43,304 nucleotides of DNA from DASPFV01 sp035620975 (GTDB lineage Bacteria; Acidobacteriota; Vicinamibacteria; Vicinamibacterales; 2-12-FULL-66-21): NCBI GenBank assembly GCA_035620975.1, contig DASPFV010000270.1, forward strand, positions 1 to 43,304, written 5' to 3'. A model generated the notes under the pieces. It saw only the letters and a program-made list of their open reading frames with translations, made no database searches and was not told the origin of the DNA. Shown piece by piece: positions 1 to 10,319 of the stretch (the stretch's first letter is position 1; each line of letters starts with the position of its first letter). A program made the translations under genes and the position numbers.

Positions 1-23
1 ACGTCAATGCAAGACCTGACCCC
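1..23. repeat. Interspersed 23-nt repeat, copy 1
   Basis: These 23 bases recur at 10287-10309 with a single mismatch at position 7. The core TGCAAGACCTGACCCC is identical in both copies. Both copies lie just upstream of a coding start. The core resembles short motifs I recall near REP-associated (Y1-type) tyrosine transposases, but no transposase gene is present in this window, so the mobile-repeat reading is inference. The ATG at 7 lies inside the repeat, which weakens it as the start of the first gene. Confidence 0.6.
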
Positions 24-36
24 CCGACAGGCTATA

Positions 37-990
37 GTGACGCGCGTGATCTTCCCGTACGAAGACTTCGATCTCAGCGCCCTCGCCACCTACCCCCTCG
101 CCTCCCGCCGCAGCAAGGCGCGGGCGGATGACTTCGCCCGCCCGCTCGCGCCAGGCGCCGGCCTGCGCGGCTTCTTCGAGTCGCTGCCCAACATCCTCGC
201 CGCGGCCGATTTCCGCGCCGTGGTAAGCGCCATCCGCGCCGCACACGCCGCCGACCGCGGCGTCCTCTGGGGTCTCGGCGCTCACGTGATCAAGACGGGC
301 CTCTCGCCCGTGCTCATCGACCTCATGGAGCGCGGCTTCGTCTCGGCAATCGCGTTGAACGGCGCCGGCGTCATTCACGATTTCGAGCTCGCCCTTTCGG
401 GAGCCACGTCGGAGGAAGTGGACGAGGCCCTCGGGCCCGGCCGGTTCGGCATGGCCGCCGAGACCGGCGTGCTGCTCAATGCCGCCATCAACCAGGGCGT
501 GGCGGCCGGACAGGGCCTCGGCCAGGCCGTCGGCGAGTACCTCCTGGCGCGGCACCCGCCGCACGCGCCGTGCAGCCTGCTCGCCGCCGCGGCGAGGCTC
601 CAGATCCCGGTCACGGTCCACGTCGCGATCGGCACCGACATCATCCACATGCACCCGGATGCGTCCGGCCCAGCGCTCGGCGAAGGCAGCCTGCGCGATT
701 TCCGCTATTTCGTCTCGAACGTCGCGAGGCTCGGCCAGGGCGTCTATCTGAACTGCGGATCGGCCGTGGTGCTCCCGGAGGTCTTTCTCAAGGCCGTGGC
801 GCTCGCGCGCAATCGCGGCGTGTCCCTCGACGGCCTGACCACTGTGAACCTGGACTTCGTCCGGCTGTACCGGCCGAGCACCAACGTCGTGTCACGGCCG
901 GTGGCGGGCATTGGCAAGGGGTACTCGCTCGTGGGACACCACGAGATCATGATCCCGCTGCTCGCCGCGGCGCTCGTCGAAGGTGGATAG
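37..990 (+). CDS. Deoxyhypusine-synthase-like protein
   Basis: The protein is about 317 residues long. A central block reading GAHVIKTGLSPVLIDLMERG, followed by NGAGVIHDFE and SGATSEEVDEAL, resembles the NAD-dependent deoxyhypusine synthase family. Later blocks are VHVAIGTDIIHMHP and LNCGSAVVLPEVFLKA. No membrane segment or signal peptide is visible. I could not place the catalytic lysine of true deoxyhypusine synthases, and bacteria of this kind generally lack eIF5A, so the substrate is unknown. An in-frame ATG at 7 lies inside the repeat at 1-23; GTG 37, with a weak ACAGG five bases upstream, is preferred, and GTG 46 is also possible. The gene stands alone before the tRNA-tilS unit. Family assignment comes from recalled motifs only. 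Confidence 0.55.
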   Translation: MTRVIFPYEDFDLSALATYPLASRRSKARADDFARPLAPGAGLRGFFESLPNILAAADFRAVVSAIRAAHAADRGVLWGLGAHVIKTGLSPVLIDLMERGFVSAIALNGAGVIHDFELALSGATSEEVDEALGPGRFGMAAETGVLLNAAINQGVAAGQGLGQAVGEYLLARHPPHAPCSLLAAAARLQIPVTVHVAIGTDIIHMHPDASGPALGEGSLRDFRYFVSNVARLGQGVYLNCGSAVVLPEVFLKAVALARNRGVSLDGLTTVNLDFVRLYRPSTNVVSRPVAGIGKGYSLVGHHEIMIPLLAAALVEGG

Positions 991-1038
991 GTGTTCCCGC
1001 CGCGCCAGCCCGATGCCCTCGGCCGGACGACCGGATGG

Positions 1039-1044
1039 TATAAT
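1039..1044 (+). promoter_or_regulatory. -10 box of the tRNA-tilS promoter
   Basis: A perfect TATAAT ends 11 bases before the mature tRNA 5' end at 1056, so transcription should start near 1051. No good -35 hexamer is seen 16-18 bases upstream. The position fits a strong stable-RNA promoter that would also read into tilS. Confidence 0.55.
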
Positions 1045-1055
1045 GTCAGATTCCT

Positions 1056-1132
1056 GCCGGTGTAGCTCAGTTGGTTAGAGCACGCGGCTCATATCCGCGG
1101 AGTCCGGGGTTCAAGTCCCTGCACCGGCACCA
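1056..1132 (+). tRNA. tRNA with CAU anticodon (elongator Met, or Ile2)
   Basis: The full cloverleaf can be drawn by hand. The 7-bp acceptor stem is GCCGGTG/CACCGGC, the D arm is GCTCAGTTGGTTAGAGC, and the anticodon stem CGCGG/CCGCG holds a 7-base loop with CAT at 1090-1092. The T arm carries GGTTCAAGTCC. The discriminator A and an encoded CCA end at 1132. It is not an initiator: there is no C1:A72 mismatch and no run of three G:C pairs in the anticodon stem. Overall it looks like elongator tRNA-Met, but a CAU anticodon also fits the Ile2 tRNA that is modified by TilS, whose gene begins nine bases later. Sequence alone does not settle which it is. Confidence 0.95.
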
Positions 1133-1141
1133 CCTCTCCCC

Positions 1142-2634
1142 ATGTCGCTGGCAGATCGCGTCCTGCGGACCGTTCGGACGCGAGCGCTGATTCCCGCCGG
1201 CAGCCGCGTACTGATTGCCCTCTCGGGCGGGCCGGATTCTGTCGGGCTCGTCTGGCTTCTGCGCGAGATTCACGAGCGCGTACCGCTCGAGGTCGCCGGC
1301 CTCCTTCACGTGAATCACCGGCTCCGCGAGGCGGCGGACGCCGACGAGGCGTTCTGCCGCGCGTTGGCCGGCGAGCTGCAGCTCCCTTTCCGGCTGGTGG
1401 CCGCCGACGTCCGGGCGATTGCGCGCGAGCGTCACCTGTCAGTTGAAGATGCGGGACGCAAAGTCCGCTACGACGCGTTCGAGCGCGCCCGCGTGGCGCT
1501 CGGCGCGGACCTCGTCGCGACCGGCCACACACGGGACGACCAGGCCGAGACGTTTCTTCTGCGGCTGGTCCGCGGGGCTGGTCCACGGGGCCTCGCTGGC
1601 ATCTACCCTGTTGCGGGGCGGGTCGTTCGACCCCTCATCGATGTCGCCCGGGAGGACGTGCGCGCGTATCTGCGCGAGGCGGGCCGGCCCTTCTGCGAGG
1701 ATGCCTCGAATTTCGACCTGGCCATCCCCCGCAACCGGGTTCGACACGAGCTGCTGCCGTCTCTCAGGACCCACTTCTCACCGGGGATCGTCGACGTGCT
1801 GGCCCGTCAGGCCGAGCTCGCCCGCGTCGACGCCGACTATCTGGACCGCGCGGCAATCGAACTGGCGGGATCGATCGTCTTAAGAGGGTACGACCGCTCG
1901 GCTTCCGGGGTCCGGGTGGCGCCGGGCGGGTCCCGCTCCGCGCCGTCTGTCGAACTCGACGCCGAGGCGCTCGCGTCGCTGCATCCGGCCCTGGCCTCGC
2001 GTGTCGCTCGTCTGGCGCTGACAGTTCTGGCGCCCGATAAATTCATCGGGTTCGACCGCGTCGCGGAGCTGCTCGCGCTCGCGGCTGGCCCGGATGGCGG
2101 ATCGGCGAGCCTTCCGGGACAGCAGGCGATCCGGCGAGGGCGCCGCATCCTGCTGACGACAGAGCCGGTTCGTCCGTTTGCGAACTCTTTCAGCGTTCCG
2201 CTGTCTATACCGGGAGAGGTCACGCTCGAGACGCAGGGCTGGGCGATTACGGCGGCAAGAGCAGACAGGAGCTCCCTGGACCTGCCGTCGGCTGGGGTCG
2301 CGGATGAGCCCGGGGGGGGCCAGGAGCTGCCGGGCTCGGACGGCCTGATTGCAGCCGTCGATGCCAATCGGCTAGCGTACCCGCTCGCCGTGCGGTCTCG
2401 TCGTCCAGGGGACAGGTTCGCGCCTCCCGGCCTCGGCGGCCGACAGCGGAAGCTCCAGGACGTGCTGGTCGATCGCAAGATCGCGCGGGCCGACCGCGAT
2501 TGCGTGCCGCTCGTCGTGGATGCCAAGGACCGGATCGTGTGGATCGTGGGGGTGTCGGTGTCCGGGGATTTTCGGGTCACTGAGCCGTCACAAGGCGTGA
2601 TATTCTTGAAAGCAAGGCGGTTAGGAGGCCCAGG

Positions 2635-2638
<4 letters not shown>
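1142..2638 (+). CDS. tilS: tRNA(Ile)-lysidine synthetase TilS
   Basis: The cytoplasmic enzyme uses ATP and lysine to convert C34 of the CAU-anticodon tRNA-Ile2 to lysidine, which makes it read AUA. The 498-residue protein has the PP-loop SGGPDS at residues 28-33, the HTRDDQAET motif, and a C-terminal TilS domain around VRSRRPGDRFAPPGL and KLQDVLVDRKI. The length is usual for the long form of the family. ATG 1142 lies only nine bases after the tRNA CCA end and has no Shine-Dalgarno sequence. No other start fits, because the PP-loop needs about 25 residues ahead of it. The gene is probably co-transcribed with the tRNA. Its TGA overlaps the ftsH TTG start. Confidence 0.95.
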
Positions 2639-4566
<1,928 letters not shown>

Positions 4567-4567
4567 C

Positions 4568-4590
4568 GGCCGCGCACTCGTGCGCGGGCC
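4568..4590 (+). terminator. GC hairpin after ftsH
   Basis: CCGCGCAC at 4570-4577 pairs perfectly with GTGCGCGG at 4580-4587, and a one-base bulge would extend the stem on the outside. It starts directly after the ftsH stop. There is no U-tract, so it is at most a weak or Rho-assisted terminator or an mRNA-stabilising stem. Confidence 0.4.
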
Positions 4591-4594
4591 GACG

Positions 4595-4666
4595 GAAAGG
4601 GGAACGGGAACCGGGACAATGAGCAGGTAGCGGCACGTTGCCGAGAACCGATCGCGTTCCCCTTTC
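4595..4666. repeat. Inverted G/A-rich repeat upstream of folP
   Basis: GAAAGGGGAACG at 4595-4606 is an exact inverted copy of CGTTCCCCTTTC at 4655-4666. The right arm continues as a pyrimidine-rich run to about 4681. The proposed folP start at 4638 lies between the arms, so the right arm codes for the first residues of FolP if that start is right. Confidence 0.6.
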
Positions 4667-5540
4667 CCCTTCCCCGTTTCCCATCCGCAGGCACTACCGC
4701 CTTCCCCTCCCCGCCGGGTCGTCGCTCGAACTCGGGACGCGCACTCTCGTGATGGGGATCATCAACGTGACCCCCGATTCGTTTGCCGACGGTGGTCTGC
4801 GGTTCGATCCGGGGCGTGCCGTCGCCGACGGCCTGCAGATGGTGGCCGACGGCGCCGACCTGCTGGACGTGGGCGGGGAGTCCACCCGGCCTGGCGCGGA
4901 CCCGCTGCCGCCCGACGAGGAGCTCCGGCGCGTGCTGCCGGTCGTCGAGCGCCTCGTTCGAGAATCGGGGGTCCCGGTGTCCGTGGACACCAACAAGAGC
5001 GTGGTGGCGCGCGAAGCGGTTGCCCGGGGGGCGGCCATCGTGAACGACATCTCGCTGCTGGCGTACGATCCCGAGCTGCCGTCGGCCGTGAGAGACGCGC
5101 GCGCCGCGCTCGTGCTGATGCACAACCGGGGGCGGTCGCGGGACATGTACCGTCTCGCCGCGTACGGCGACGTCAGTGCCGAGATCGTCGAAGAGCTACG
5201 TGCGGGAATCGAGCGGGCCGTCGGGGCCGGTGTCGCACGCGAGTCCATCGTGGTGGATCCGGGCCTCGGGTTCGCAAAACGGGCTGAGCACACGTACGAG
5301 TCGCTCGCGGGGCTGCCGCGCATCGCGACGCTCGATCGGCCGATCCTCGTGGGGCCCTCCCGCAAGTCCTTCCTGAAGCTCGCGCTCGGCGAACGGGAAC
5401 CGAACGGTCGGGAGTGGGGCACCGCCGCAGCCGTGACGGCAAGCGTCCTGCTCGGCGCACACATCGTCCGTGTCCACGGCGTGCGCGCAATGGTGGATGT
5501 GGTGCGCGTGGCTGATCGCATCCGCGCCTCCGGCCGCTAG
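4638..5540 (+). CDS. folP: Dihydropteroate synthase
   Basis: FolP condenses p-aminobenzoate with hydroxymethyl-dihydropterin diphosphate in folate synthesis. The protein has up to 300 residues. Motifs in order are MGIINVTPDSF, DVGGESTRPGAD, SVDTNKS, VNDIS, VVDPGLGFAK and VGPSRKSFL, followed by a final RVHGV block, so the TIM barrel is complete. The start is uncertain. TTG 4638 gives about 37 residues before MGIINV, and part of that lies in a Ser/Pro stretch coded by the inverted repeat. No ATG occurs in frame before 4752, which is too late. The gene sits between ftsH and cdaA, a frequent arrangement. Confidence 0.93.
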   Translation: MPRTDRVPLSPSPFPIRRHYRLPLPAGSSLELGTRTLVMGIINVTPDSFADGGLRFDPGRAVADGLQMVADGADLLDVGGESTRPGADPLPPDEELRRVLPVVERLVRESGVPVSVDTNKSVVAREAVARGAAIVNDISLLAYDPELPSAVRDARAALVLMHNRGRSRDMYRLAAYGDVSAEIVEELRAGIERAVGAGVARESIVVDPGLGFAKRAEHTYESLAGLPRIATLDRPILVGPSRKSFLKLALGEREPNGREWGTAAAVTASVLLGAHIVRVHGVRAMVDVVRVADRIRASGR

Positions 5541-5670
5541 CATCTTCGGAATCCGACGGTTCCGTGCCGGCCGGGTGGCGGAGGCGTGGCGCTGATCGAT
5601 TGGCGGGCAGCCCAGGTCCGCGCGCGCGATCCCTTTCCCGTTTTCGTTCTTACGATTACCATTGCGTGGC

Positions 5671-6489
5671 ATGACGGAGTATCTCGGCAGCCTCGTGCGC
5701 TACCGCCCTCCCGTGGGCTGGTGGGATCTCCTGGACATCGCCATCGTTTCCATCCTGATCTACGAGTTCCTCAAGCTGATCAGAGGGACGCGCGCGGTGC
5801 AGATGGCTGCCGGGTCGCTGCTGGTCGTGGGCCTGTTCTACGTCTCGCGGCTGGCGCCGCTGCAGACCGTCAACTGGTTGATCCGGAACATGCTGGTGTA
5901 CGTGGCGTTCGCGGCCATCGTGATCTTCCAGTCTGACATCCGCCGCGCGCTTGCGCACCTCGGGCAGGCGCCGTTCTTCCGGTACTTCAACCGGCAGGAG
6001 GCGGCCGATGAGACGATCGAGGAGATCGTCGTGGCGACGAGCATGCTGGCCGCTCAGCGGATTGGGGCGATCATCGCGGTGGAACGCGAGATCGGGCTGC
6101 GGAACTACATCGAGAGCGGCATTCCCCTGGACGCGGCGATGACCTATGACCTGCTGGTCACGATCTTCCAGCCGGGCTCGCCGCTGCACGACGGCGCGGC
6201 GATCATCCAGGAGGATCGTGTGGCCGCCGCCGCCTGCTTCCTGCCGCTCACGGTGAACCCGCGCATCAGCCGCGAGCTCGGGACGCGGCATCGCGCCGCG
6301 ATCGGGCTCACCGAGGAGAGCGACGCCGTTGCCGTGGTGGTCTCGGAGGAGCGGGGCCAGATCGCGCTCGCGCTGGACGGCGCCATCGAGCGGGGGCTGT
6401 CGCCCGAGCAGCTGCGCGAGCGGTTGAGGTCGCTGATCATGCAGCGCCGTCCCGCCCTGCGCCGGACGTCCGAGGCCCTCAATCTCTGA
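5671..6489 (+). CDS. cdaA: Diadenylate cyclase CdaA (DacA)
   Basis: CdaA makes the second messenger c-di-AMP from two ATP at the membrane. The 272-residue protein has an N-terminal region with three likely membrane helices (about residues 18-36, 43-60 and 70-87), then the DAC domain with PLHDGAAII (DGA at 174-176) and the RHR motif at 206-208. Both catalytic motifs are intact. ATG 5671 is chosen; an in-frame TTG at 5662 would add three residues. The stop overlaps the ATG of the CdaR gene in TGATG, and glmM follows, giving the conserved cdaA-cdaR-glmM unit. C-di-AMP usually controls potassium and osmolyte balance and wall homeostasis. Confidence 0.95.
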   Translation: MTEYLGSLVRYRPPVGWWDLLDIAIVSILIYEFLKLIRGTRAVQMAAGSLLVVGLFYVSRLAPLQTVNWLIRNMLVYVAFAAIVIFQSDIRRALAHLGQAPFFRYFNRQEAADETIEEIVVATSMLAAQRIGAIIAVEREIGLRNYIESGIPLDAAMTYDLLVTIFQPGSPLHDGAAIIQEDRVAAAACFLPLTVNPRISRELGTRHRAAIGLTEESDAVAVVVSEERGQIALALDGAIERGLSPEQLRERLRSLIMQRRPALRRTSEALNL

Positions 6490-7400
6490 TGGCCTACCAC
6501 CCGTTCCGGCATCTCGGGCTGAAGGTCCTGGCGATCGCGCTGGCCACGCTCCTGTGGCTCACTGTCGCGGGAGAGCACGAGGTCGAGAGGACGCTGCGCG
6601 TTCCGCTCGAGTTCCGCAACACGCCGGCTGCACTGGAGATAGTCGGTGAGCCTCCCTCGACCGTGGACGTGCGGCTGCGCGGCTCGTCGACGACGCTCAG
6701 CCGGCTCGAGCCGGGCGAGGTCGTCACGGTACTCGATCTGTCGGGCGCGCGGCCCGGATCGCGGCTGTTCCACCTGCGGGCCGACGAGGTCCGGGCACCC
6801 TACGGCGTCAGAATCGCGCAGGTCGTGCCGTCGACGCTGTCGCTCGTCCTGGAGCAGTCGCTGACCCGAGCGGTGCCCGTCGTCCCGGCGACCGAGGGGG
6901 ATCCGGCGCCCGGCTACGTGACCGGGTCCATCAGCGCGGAGCCCTCGACTGTCGAGGTGGTCGGGCCCGAGAGCAGCGTGCGGCAGCTCGCGTCGGCGAC
7001 CACCGAGCCCGTGGTGATCCAGGGTGTGCGCGGGCGCGTGCGCGACGTGGTCACCGTCGGCGTGGAGGATGCGGCGGTACGGCTGGCGCAGCCGCAGAGA
7101 GCCACTGTCGTTGTCGAGATCATCCCGGCACCCGTCGAGCGGGACGTGGCCGGCGTGCCCGTGCGGTGGCGGAATCTCGGGACGGGGCTTCGCGCGCGCG
7201 TTGCCCCTACGCTCGTGCACGTGAGCGTTCGGGGCCAGCAGGACGTGCTCGCCGCGCTCATGCCGGATGGGGTCGAGGCGTTCGTGGATCTGACAGGGCT
7301 CGGACCGGGCCAGTATAATCTTCAGGTCCAGACCGACCCCTCGGAGCGATTCGGCGTCGGTACGATCACGCCGCCGGTCGTCTCGGTGACCATCCGATAG
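6489..7400 (+). CDS. cdaR: CdaR/YbbR-domain regulator of CdaA
   Basis: This 303-residue protein has a single membrane anchor near residues 11-25 (LKVLAIALATLLWLTVAG) and about three extracytoplasmic YbbR repeats, recognisable by recurring patterns such as PLEFRNTPAALEIVGEPP and a later SVRGQQDVL block. YbbR proteins bind CdaA and modulate its activity. The ATG overlaps the cdaA stop by one base, so translation is likely coupled. The gene ends 46 bases before glmM. Assignment rests on domain pattern and operon position. Confidence 0.88.
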   Translation: MAYHPFRHLGLKVLAIALATLLWLTVAGEHEVERTLRVPLEFRNTPAALEIVGEPPSTVDVRLRGSSTTLSRLEPGEVVTVLDLSGARPGSRLFHLRADEVRAPYGVRIAQVVPSTLSLVLEQSLTRAVPVVPATEGDPAPGYVTGSISAEPSTVEVVGPESSVRQLASATTEPVVIQGVRGRVRDVVTVGVEDAAVRLAQPQRATVVVEIIPAPVERDVAGVPVRWRNLGTGLRARVAPTLVHVSVRGQQDVLAALMPDGVEAFVDLTGLGPGQYNLQVQTDPSERFGVGTITPPVVSVTIR

Positions 7401-7446
7401 CCGCGTCCATCCGGCGCGGCCCGCACGGCCGCCTGGGCACACACAC

Positions 7447-8790
7447 ATGACCACGCGTCTGTTCGGTACTGATGGTGTCCGCGGCACGGCCGGGCACTAC
7501 CCGCTCGATCACGACACCGTGGCGCGGCTCGGTGCGGCGCTCGTCCGGGCGATGCGGCACGGCGGCGGGACAGCGGTGCGGTTCCTCGTCGGGCGGGACA
7601 CGCGGGAGTCTGGCGAGTGGATCGAGCGGGAGCTCGCGAGGGGCGCCGGCTCCGAGGGGGCTGACGTCGTCAGCGCCGGCGTGCTTCCGACCCCGGCGAT
7701 CGCCTATGTCACGCGGTCGACCAATTTCCATGCGGGGCTCGTCATCTCGGCCTCGCACAATCCGTTTCAGGACAACGGCATCAAGGTGTTCTCGGGGAGC
7801 GGGGAGAAGTTCACCGAGGCGCTCGAGCGCGAGGTCGAGGCGATCGTCGCCCGCGCCGACTGGCAGGTCCCGGCAGCGGCCGAGGCCCGGACACAGCGGG
7901 CCGACTTCACGGATGCCTATCTGGCCCACGTCCGCCTGGCCCTCCCGAAGCCCGAGCGTCTGGGCCGGATGCGCCTGGCGGTCGATACGGCCAATGGCGC
8001 CGCCGTGGCCGTCGCGTCGCGCCTCTTCCGCGAGCTTGGGTTCGAGGTGACGCTGCTCGGGGCCACGCCGGATGGCCGGAACATCAATCTCGAATGCGGG
8101 TCCACGCACCCCGAGGCGCTCGTGCGGGCCGTCCGTGAGCACGGGTGCCGGATGGGCGTGGCGTTCGACGGCGACGGCGATCGGGCGCTCTTTGTGGACG
8201 CGCGCGGCCGAGTCGTGGACGGCGATGCGGTCATGCTGATGTGCGCGCGCCACCGCAAGACGCTCGGGCAGCTGCCGGGCGACGCCATCGTGGCCACCGT
8301 CATGAGCAATATCGGCCTGGAGCTGGCGTTGCGGGAGAGCGGCATCAATCTCATCCGCACCGCCGTGGGGGACAAGTACGTCATGGAGGAGATGATGAAG
8401 CGCAATCTCGCCATCGGGGGCGAGCAGTCGGGCCACATCATCTTCTCGGATCACCTGTACACCGGCGACGGTCTGGCGACGGCGCTGAACGTGCTGAACG
8501 TCATGGCCGACACCGGCCGCGAGCTCGCGGATCTGGCGTCGCAGCTCGTGGCGTTCCCGCAGGTGCTCGTGAACGTGCGCGTGCGCGAGAAGAGGGATCT
8601 GCAGAGCGTGCCGCAGGTGGCCGCTGCCATGGATGCCGTGGAGAAGCGGCTGGCGGGTCAGGGACGCCTGCTCGTGCGGTACTCCGGGACCGAACCGCTG
8701 CTGCGGGTCATGCTGGAAGGCCGCGACCAGCAGGAAATCCAGGCCTGGGCCGCGGAGATTGCGGGAACGGTGAGGGAACACCTCGGATGA
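7447..8790 (+). CDS. glmM: Phosphoglucosamine mutase
   Basis: GlmM interconverts glucosamine-6-phosphate and glucosamine-1-phosphate for UDP-GlcNAc and peptidoglycan synthesis. The 447-residue protein starts with LFGTDGVRG. The active serine is S103 in ISASHNP, the magnesium loop is AFDGDGDRA, the sugar-binding loop is GGEQSGHI, and the phosphate-binding loop is RYSGTEPLLRVM. All four family motifs are complete. In several bacteria GlmM binds and inhibits CdaA, in line with the gene order here. The stop overlaps the pdxJ start in ATGA. Confidence 0.97.
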   Translation: MTTRLFGTDGVRGTAGHYPLDHDTVARLGAALVRAMRHGGGTAVRFLVGRDTRESGEWIERELARGAGSEGADVVSAGVLPTPAIAYVTRSTNFHAGLVISASHNPFQDNGIKVFSGSGEKFTEALEREVEAIVARADWQVPAAAEARTQRADFTDAYLAHVRLALPKPERLGRMRLAVDTANGAAVAVASRLFRELGFEVTLLGATPDGRNINLECGSTHPEALVRAVREHGCRMGVAFDGDGDRALFVDARGRVVDGDAVMLMCARHRKTLGQLPGDAIVATVMSNIGLELALRESGINLIRTAVGDKYVMEEMMKRNLAIGGEQSGHIIFSDHLYTGDGLATALNVLNVMADTGRELADLASQLVAFPQVLVNVRVREKRDLQSVPQVAAAMDAVEKRLAGQGRLLVRYSGTEPLLRVMLEGRDQQEIQAWAAEIAGTVREHLG

Positions 8791-9542
8791 GCGGCGGGGG
8801 CCGAGCGCGGCTCAGCGTCAACGTCAACAAGGTCGCCACGCTGCGGAACTCGCGCGGGGGCGAGACTCCCAGCATCATCGAAGCCGTGCGGGTGGTCGTC
8901 GCGAGCGGCGCGCCCGGCGTCACGGTTCATCCGCGGGCCGATGCCAGGCACATCACGCGGACGGACGTGTTCGCGATTGCGGAGGAGCTTCGCCACCTGC
9001 GCGGACGTGTCGAGTTCAACATCGAAGGAGATCCTCGCCCCGATTTGCTCGACATGGTCCGCGAGGTGCGTCCGGATCAATGCACGCTCGTGCCGGTCCG
9101 GGCTGGCGAGATCACGAGCCAGGGGGGATGGCCTGCCGATACGCCGACGGGGGTCATCCAACACACCGTCGCCGCGCTGAGGAGGGACGGCGTGCGCGTG
9201 AGCCTCTTCGTCGATCCGGATCCGGAGGCCATCCGATGGGCCGCTTCGACCGGCGCCGATCGCGTGGAACTGTATACCGAGCCGTACGCCAGGGCCTATG
9301 CTGCGGGAGATCCGGCGCGGGCCGAGGCGTTTGGCCGCTACACGACAGCGGCCGCGTTCGCCCACGACGCGGGTCTCGGCGTGAACGCGGGACACGATCT
9401 GGATCTCGAGAACCTGCGGCTCTTCAGGACCCTCCCGCACCTCGACGAGGTGTCGATCGGGCACGCCCTGATCAGCCATGCGCTGTTCGTCGGGCTGGAC
9501 CGCGCGGTACGGGAGTACCTGGAGGCGCTGAGCGGATCATGA
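8787..9542 (+). CDS. pdxJ: Pyridoxine 5'-phosphate synthase
   Basis: PdxJ closes the pyridoxine ring from 1-deoxyxylulose-5-phosphate and 3-amino-2-oxopropyl phosphate in the DXP-dependent B6 pathway. The 251-residue TIM barrel begins LSVNVNKVATLRNSRGG. It contains VTVHPRADARHI, EFNIEGDP, and ELYTEPYA, and ends with GVNAGHDLDLENL and EVSIGHALISHA. The family normally has HPR and GHG motifs; here GHD replaces GHG. The ATG overlaps the glmM stop by four bases. The stop overlaps the next ATG. Confidence 0.95.
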   Translation: MSGGGRARLSVNVNKVATLRNSRGGETPSIIEAVRVVVASGAPGVTVHPRADARHITRTDVFAIAEELRHLRGRVEFNIEGDPRPDLLDMVREVRPDQCTLVPVRAGEITSQGGWPADTPTGVIQHTVAALRRDGVRVSLFVDPDPEAIRWAASTGADRVELYTEPYARAYAAGDPARAEAFGRYTTAAAFAHDAGLGVNAGHDLDLENLRLFRTLPHLDEVSIGHALISHALFVGLDRAVREYLEALSGS

Positions 9543-10252
9543 TGCGCCTCGGCGTGCTGGTCGGGTTCGTCTTCGGCGGCGCCTGCGCGGCGCTGGTGGC
9601 CAGCCCGTCGCTGGCGTCGCAGCGCGTGTCGATTCGGACCGAGGACGGCCTCGCACTGGCCGGGACGTGGCACGAGCCCTCCAGGCGTCCGGCGCCCGCC
9701 GTCGTCCTCGTCCACATGCTGCAGCGGAGCCGGCGCGATTGGGAGCCGCTGGCGTCGCGCCTCGCCTCGGAAGGCGTCGGCGCGTTGACTTTCGATCTCC
9801 GCGGCCACGGCGAGTCGCCCGGCGCGTCGCCGCAGGATCTGGCGACCCTCGTCGGGGACGTTCGCGCCGCGCGGCGATTCCTCGTCGGCCGGACCGATGT
9901 CATCCCGGGGCGAGTGGGCCTGGCCGGGGCGTCGCTCGGTGCGACGTTGGCCGCGATGCTGGCGGCGGAGGAGCCGGCGATCGTCGCGCTCGCGCTGCTC
10001 TCGCCCTCGCTGGATTACCGGGGCGTGCGGCTTGAGCCCGCGATGCGCAAGCTCGGGAGCCGGGCTCTGCTGCTGGTGGCCGGCGACGACGATTCGTACG
10101 CGACGCGTACGGTCAAGGACCTCCAGAAGCTCACGGGGGGCAGGGCCGAGGCCCACATTCTCCCCGGCGCGGGGCACGGCACCGGGATGCTCACGCGCGA
10201 TCCGACGCTGTCCGGCACGCTGGTGGACTGGTTCAGACGCGCGTTGTTATGA
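9539..10252 (+). CDS. Secreted alpha/beta hydrolase
   Basis: This 237-residue protein has a signal-peptide-like start (LGVLVGFVFGGACAALVASPSLAS) and an alpha/beta hydrolase fold. The nucleophile elbow is GLAGASLGA, the acid is likely Asp in AGDDDS, and the histidine is in GAGHGTGML. An HMLQRSRRDW segment follows the first strand as the oxyanion region, and FDLRGHGES is also typical. The closest general group is the dienelactone hydrolase/serine aminopeptidase type. The substrate cannot be told. Tandem ATGs at 9539 and 9542 overlap the pdxJ stop; either may be used. Confidence 0.8.
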   Translation: MMRLGVLVGFVFGGACAALVASPSLASQRVSIRTEDGLALAGTWHEPSRRPAPAVVLVHMLQRSRRDWEPLASRLASEGVGALTFDLRGHGESPGASPQDLATLVGDVRAARRFLVGRTDVIPGRVGLAGASLGATLAAMLAAEEPAIVALALLSPSLDYRGVRLEPAMRKLGSRALLLVAGDDDSYATRTVKDLQKLTGGRAEAHILPGAGHGTGMLTRDPTLSGTLVDWFRRALL

Positions 10253-10286
10253 TGACGGGTGACCCCGAGCAGGTCCCCGAGCAGGT

Positions 10287-10309
10287 ACGTCACTGCAAGA
10301 CCTGACCCC
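10287..10309. repeat. Interspersed 23-nt repeat, copy 2
   Basis: This matches positions 1-23 in 22 of 23 bases. It lies ten bases before the GTG start of the TPR gene. The flanking TGACCCCGAGCA occurs twice, ending at 10271 and 10314, so the element sits beside a short direct duplication. Confidence 0.6.
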
Positions 10310-10319
10310 GAGCACTGCC

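Noticed and set aside
1056..1132. The CAU tRNA as initiator tRNA-fMet
   Set aside because: It has a paired G1-C72 and lacks the three consecutive G-C pairs expected in the initiator anticodon stem.
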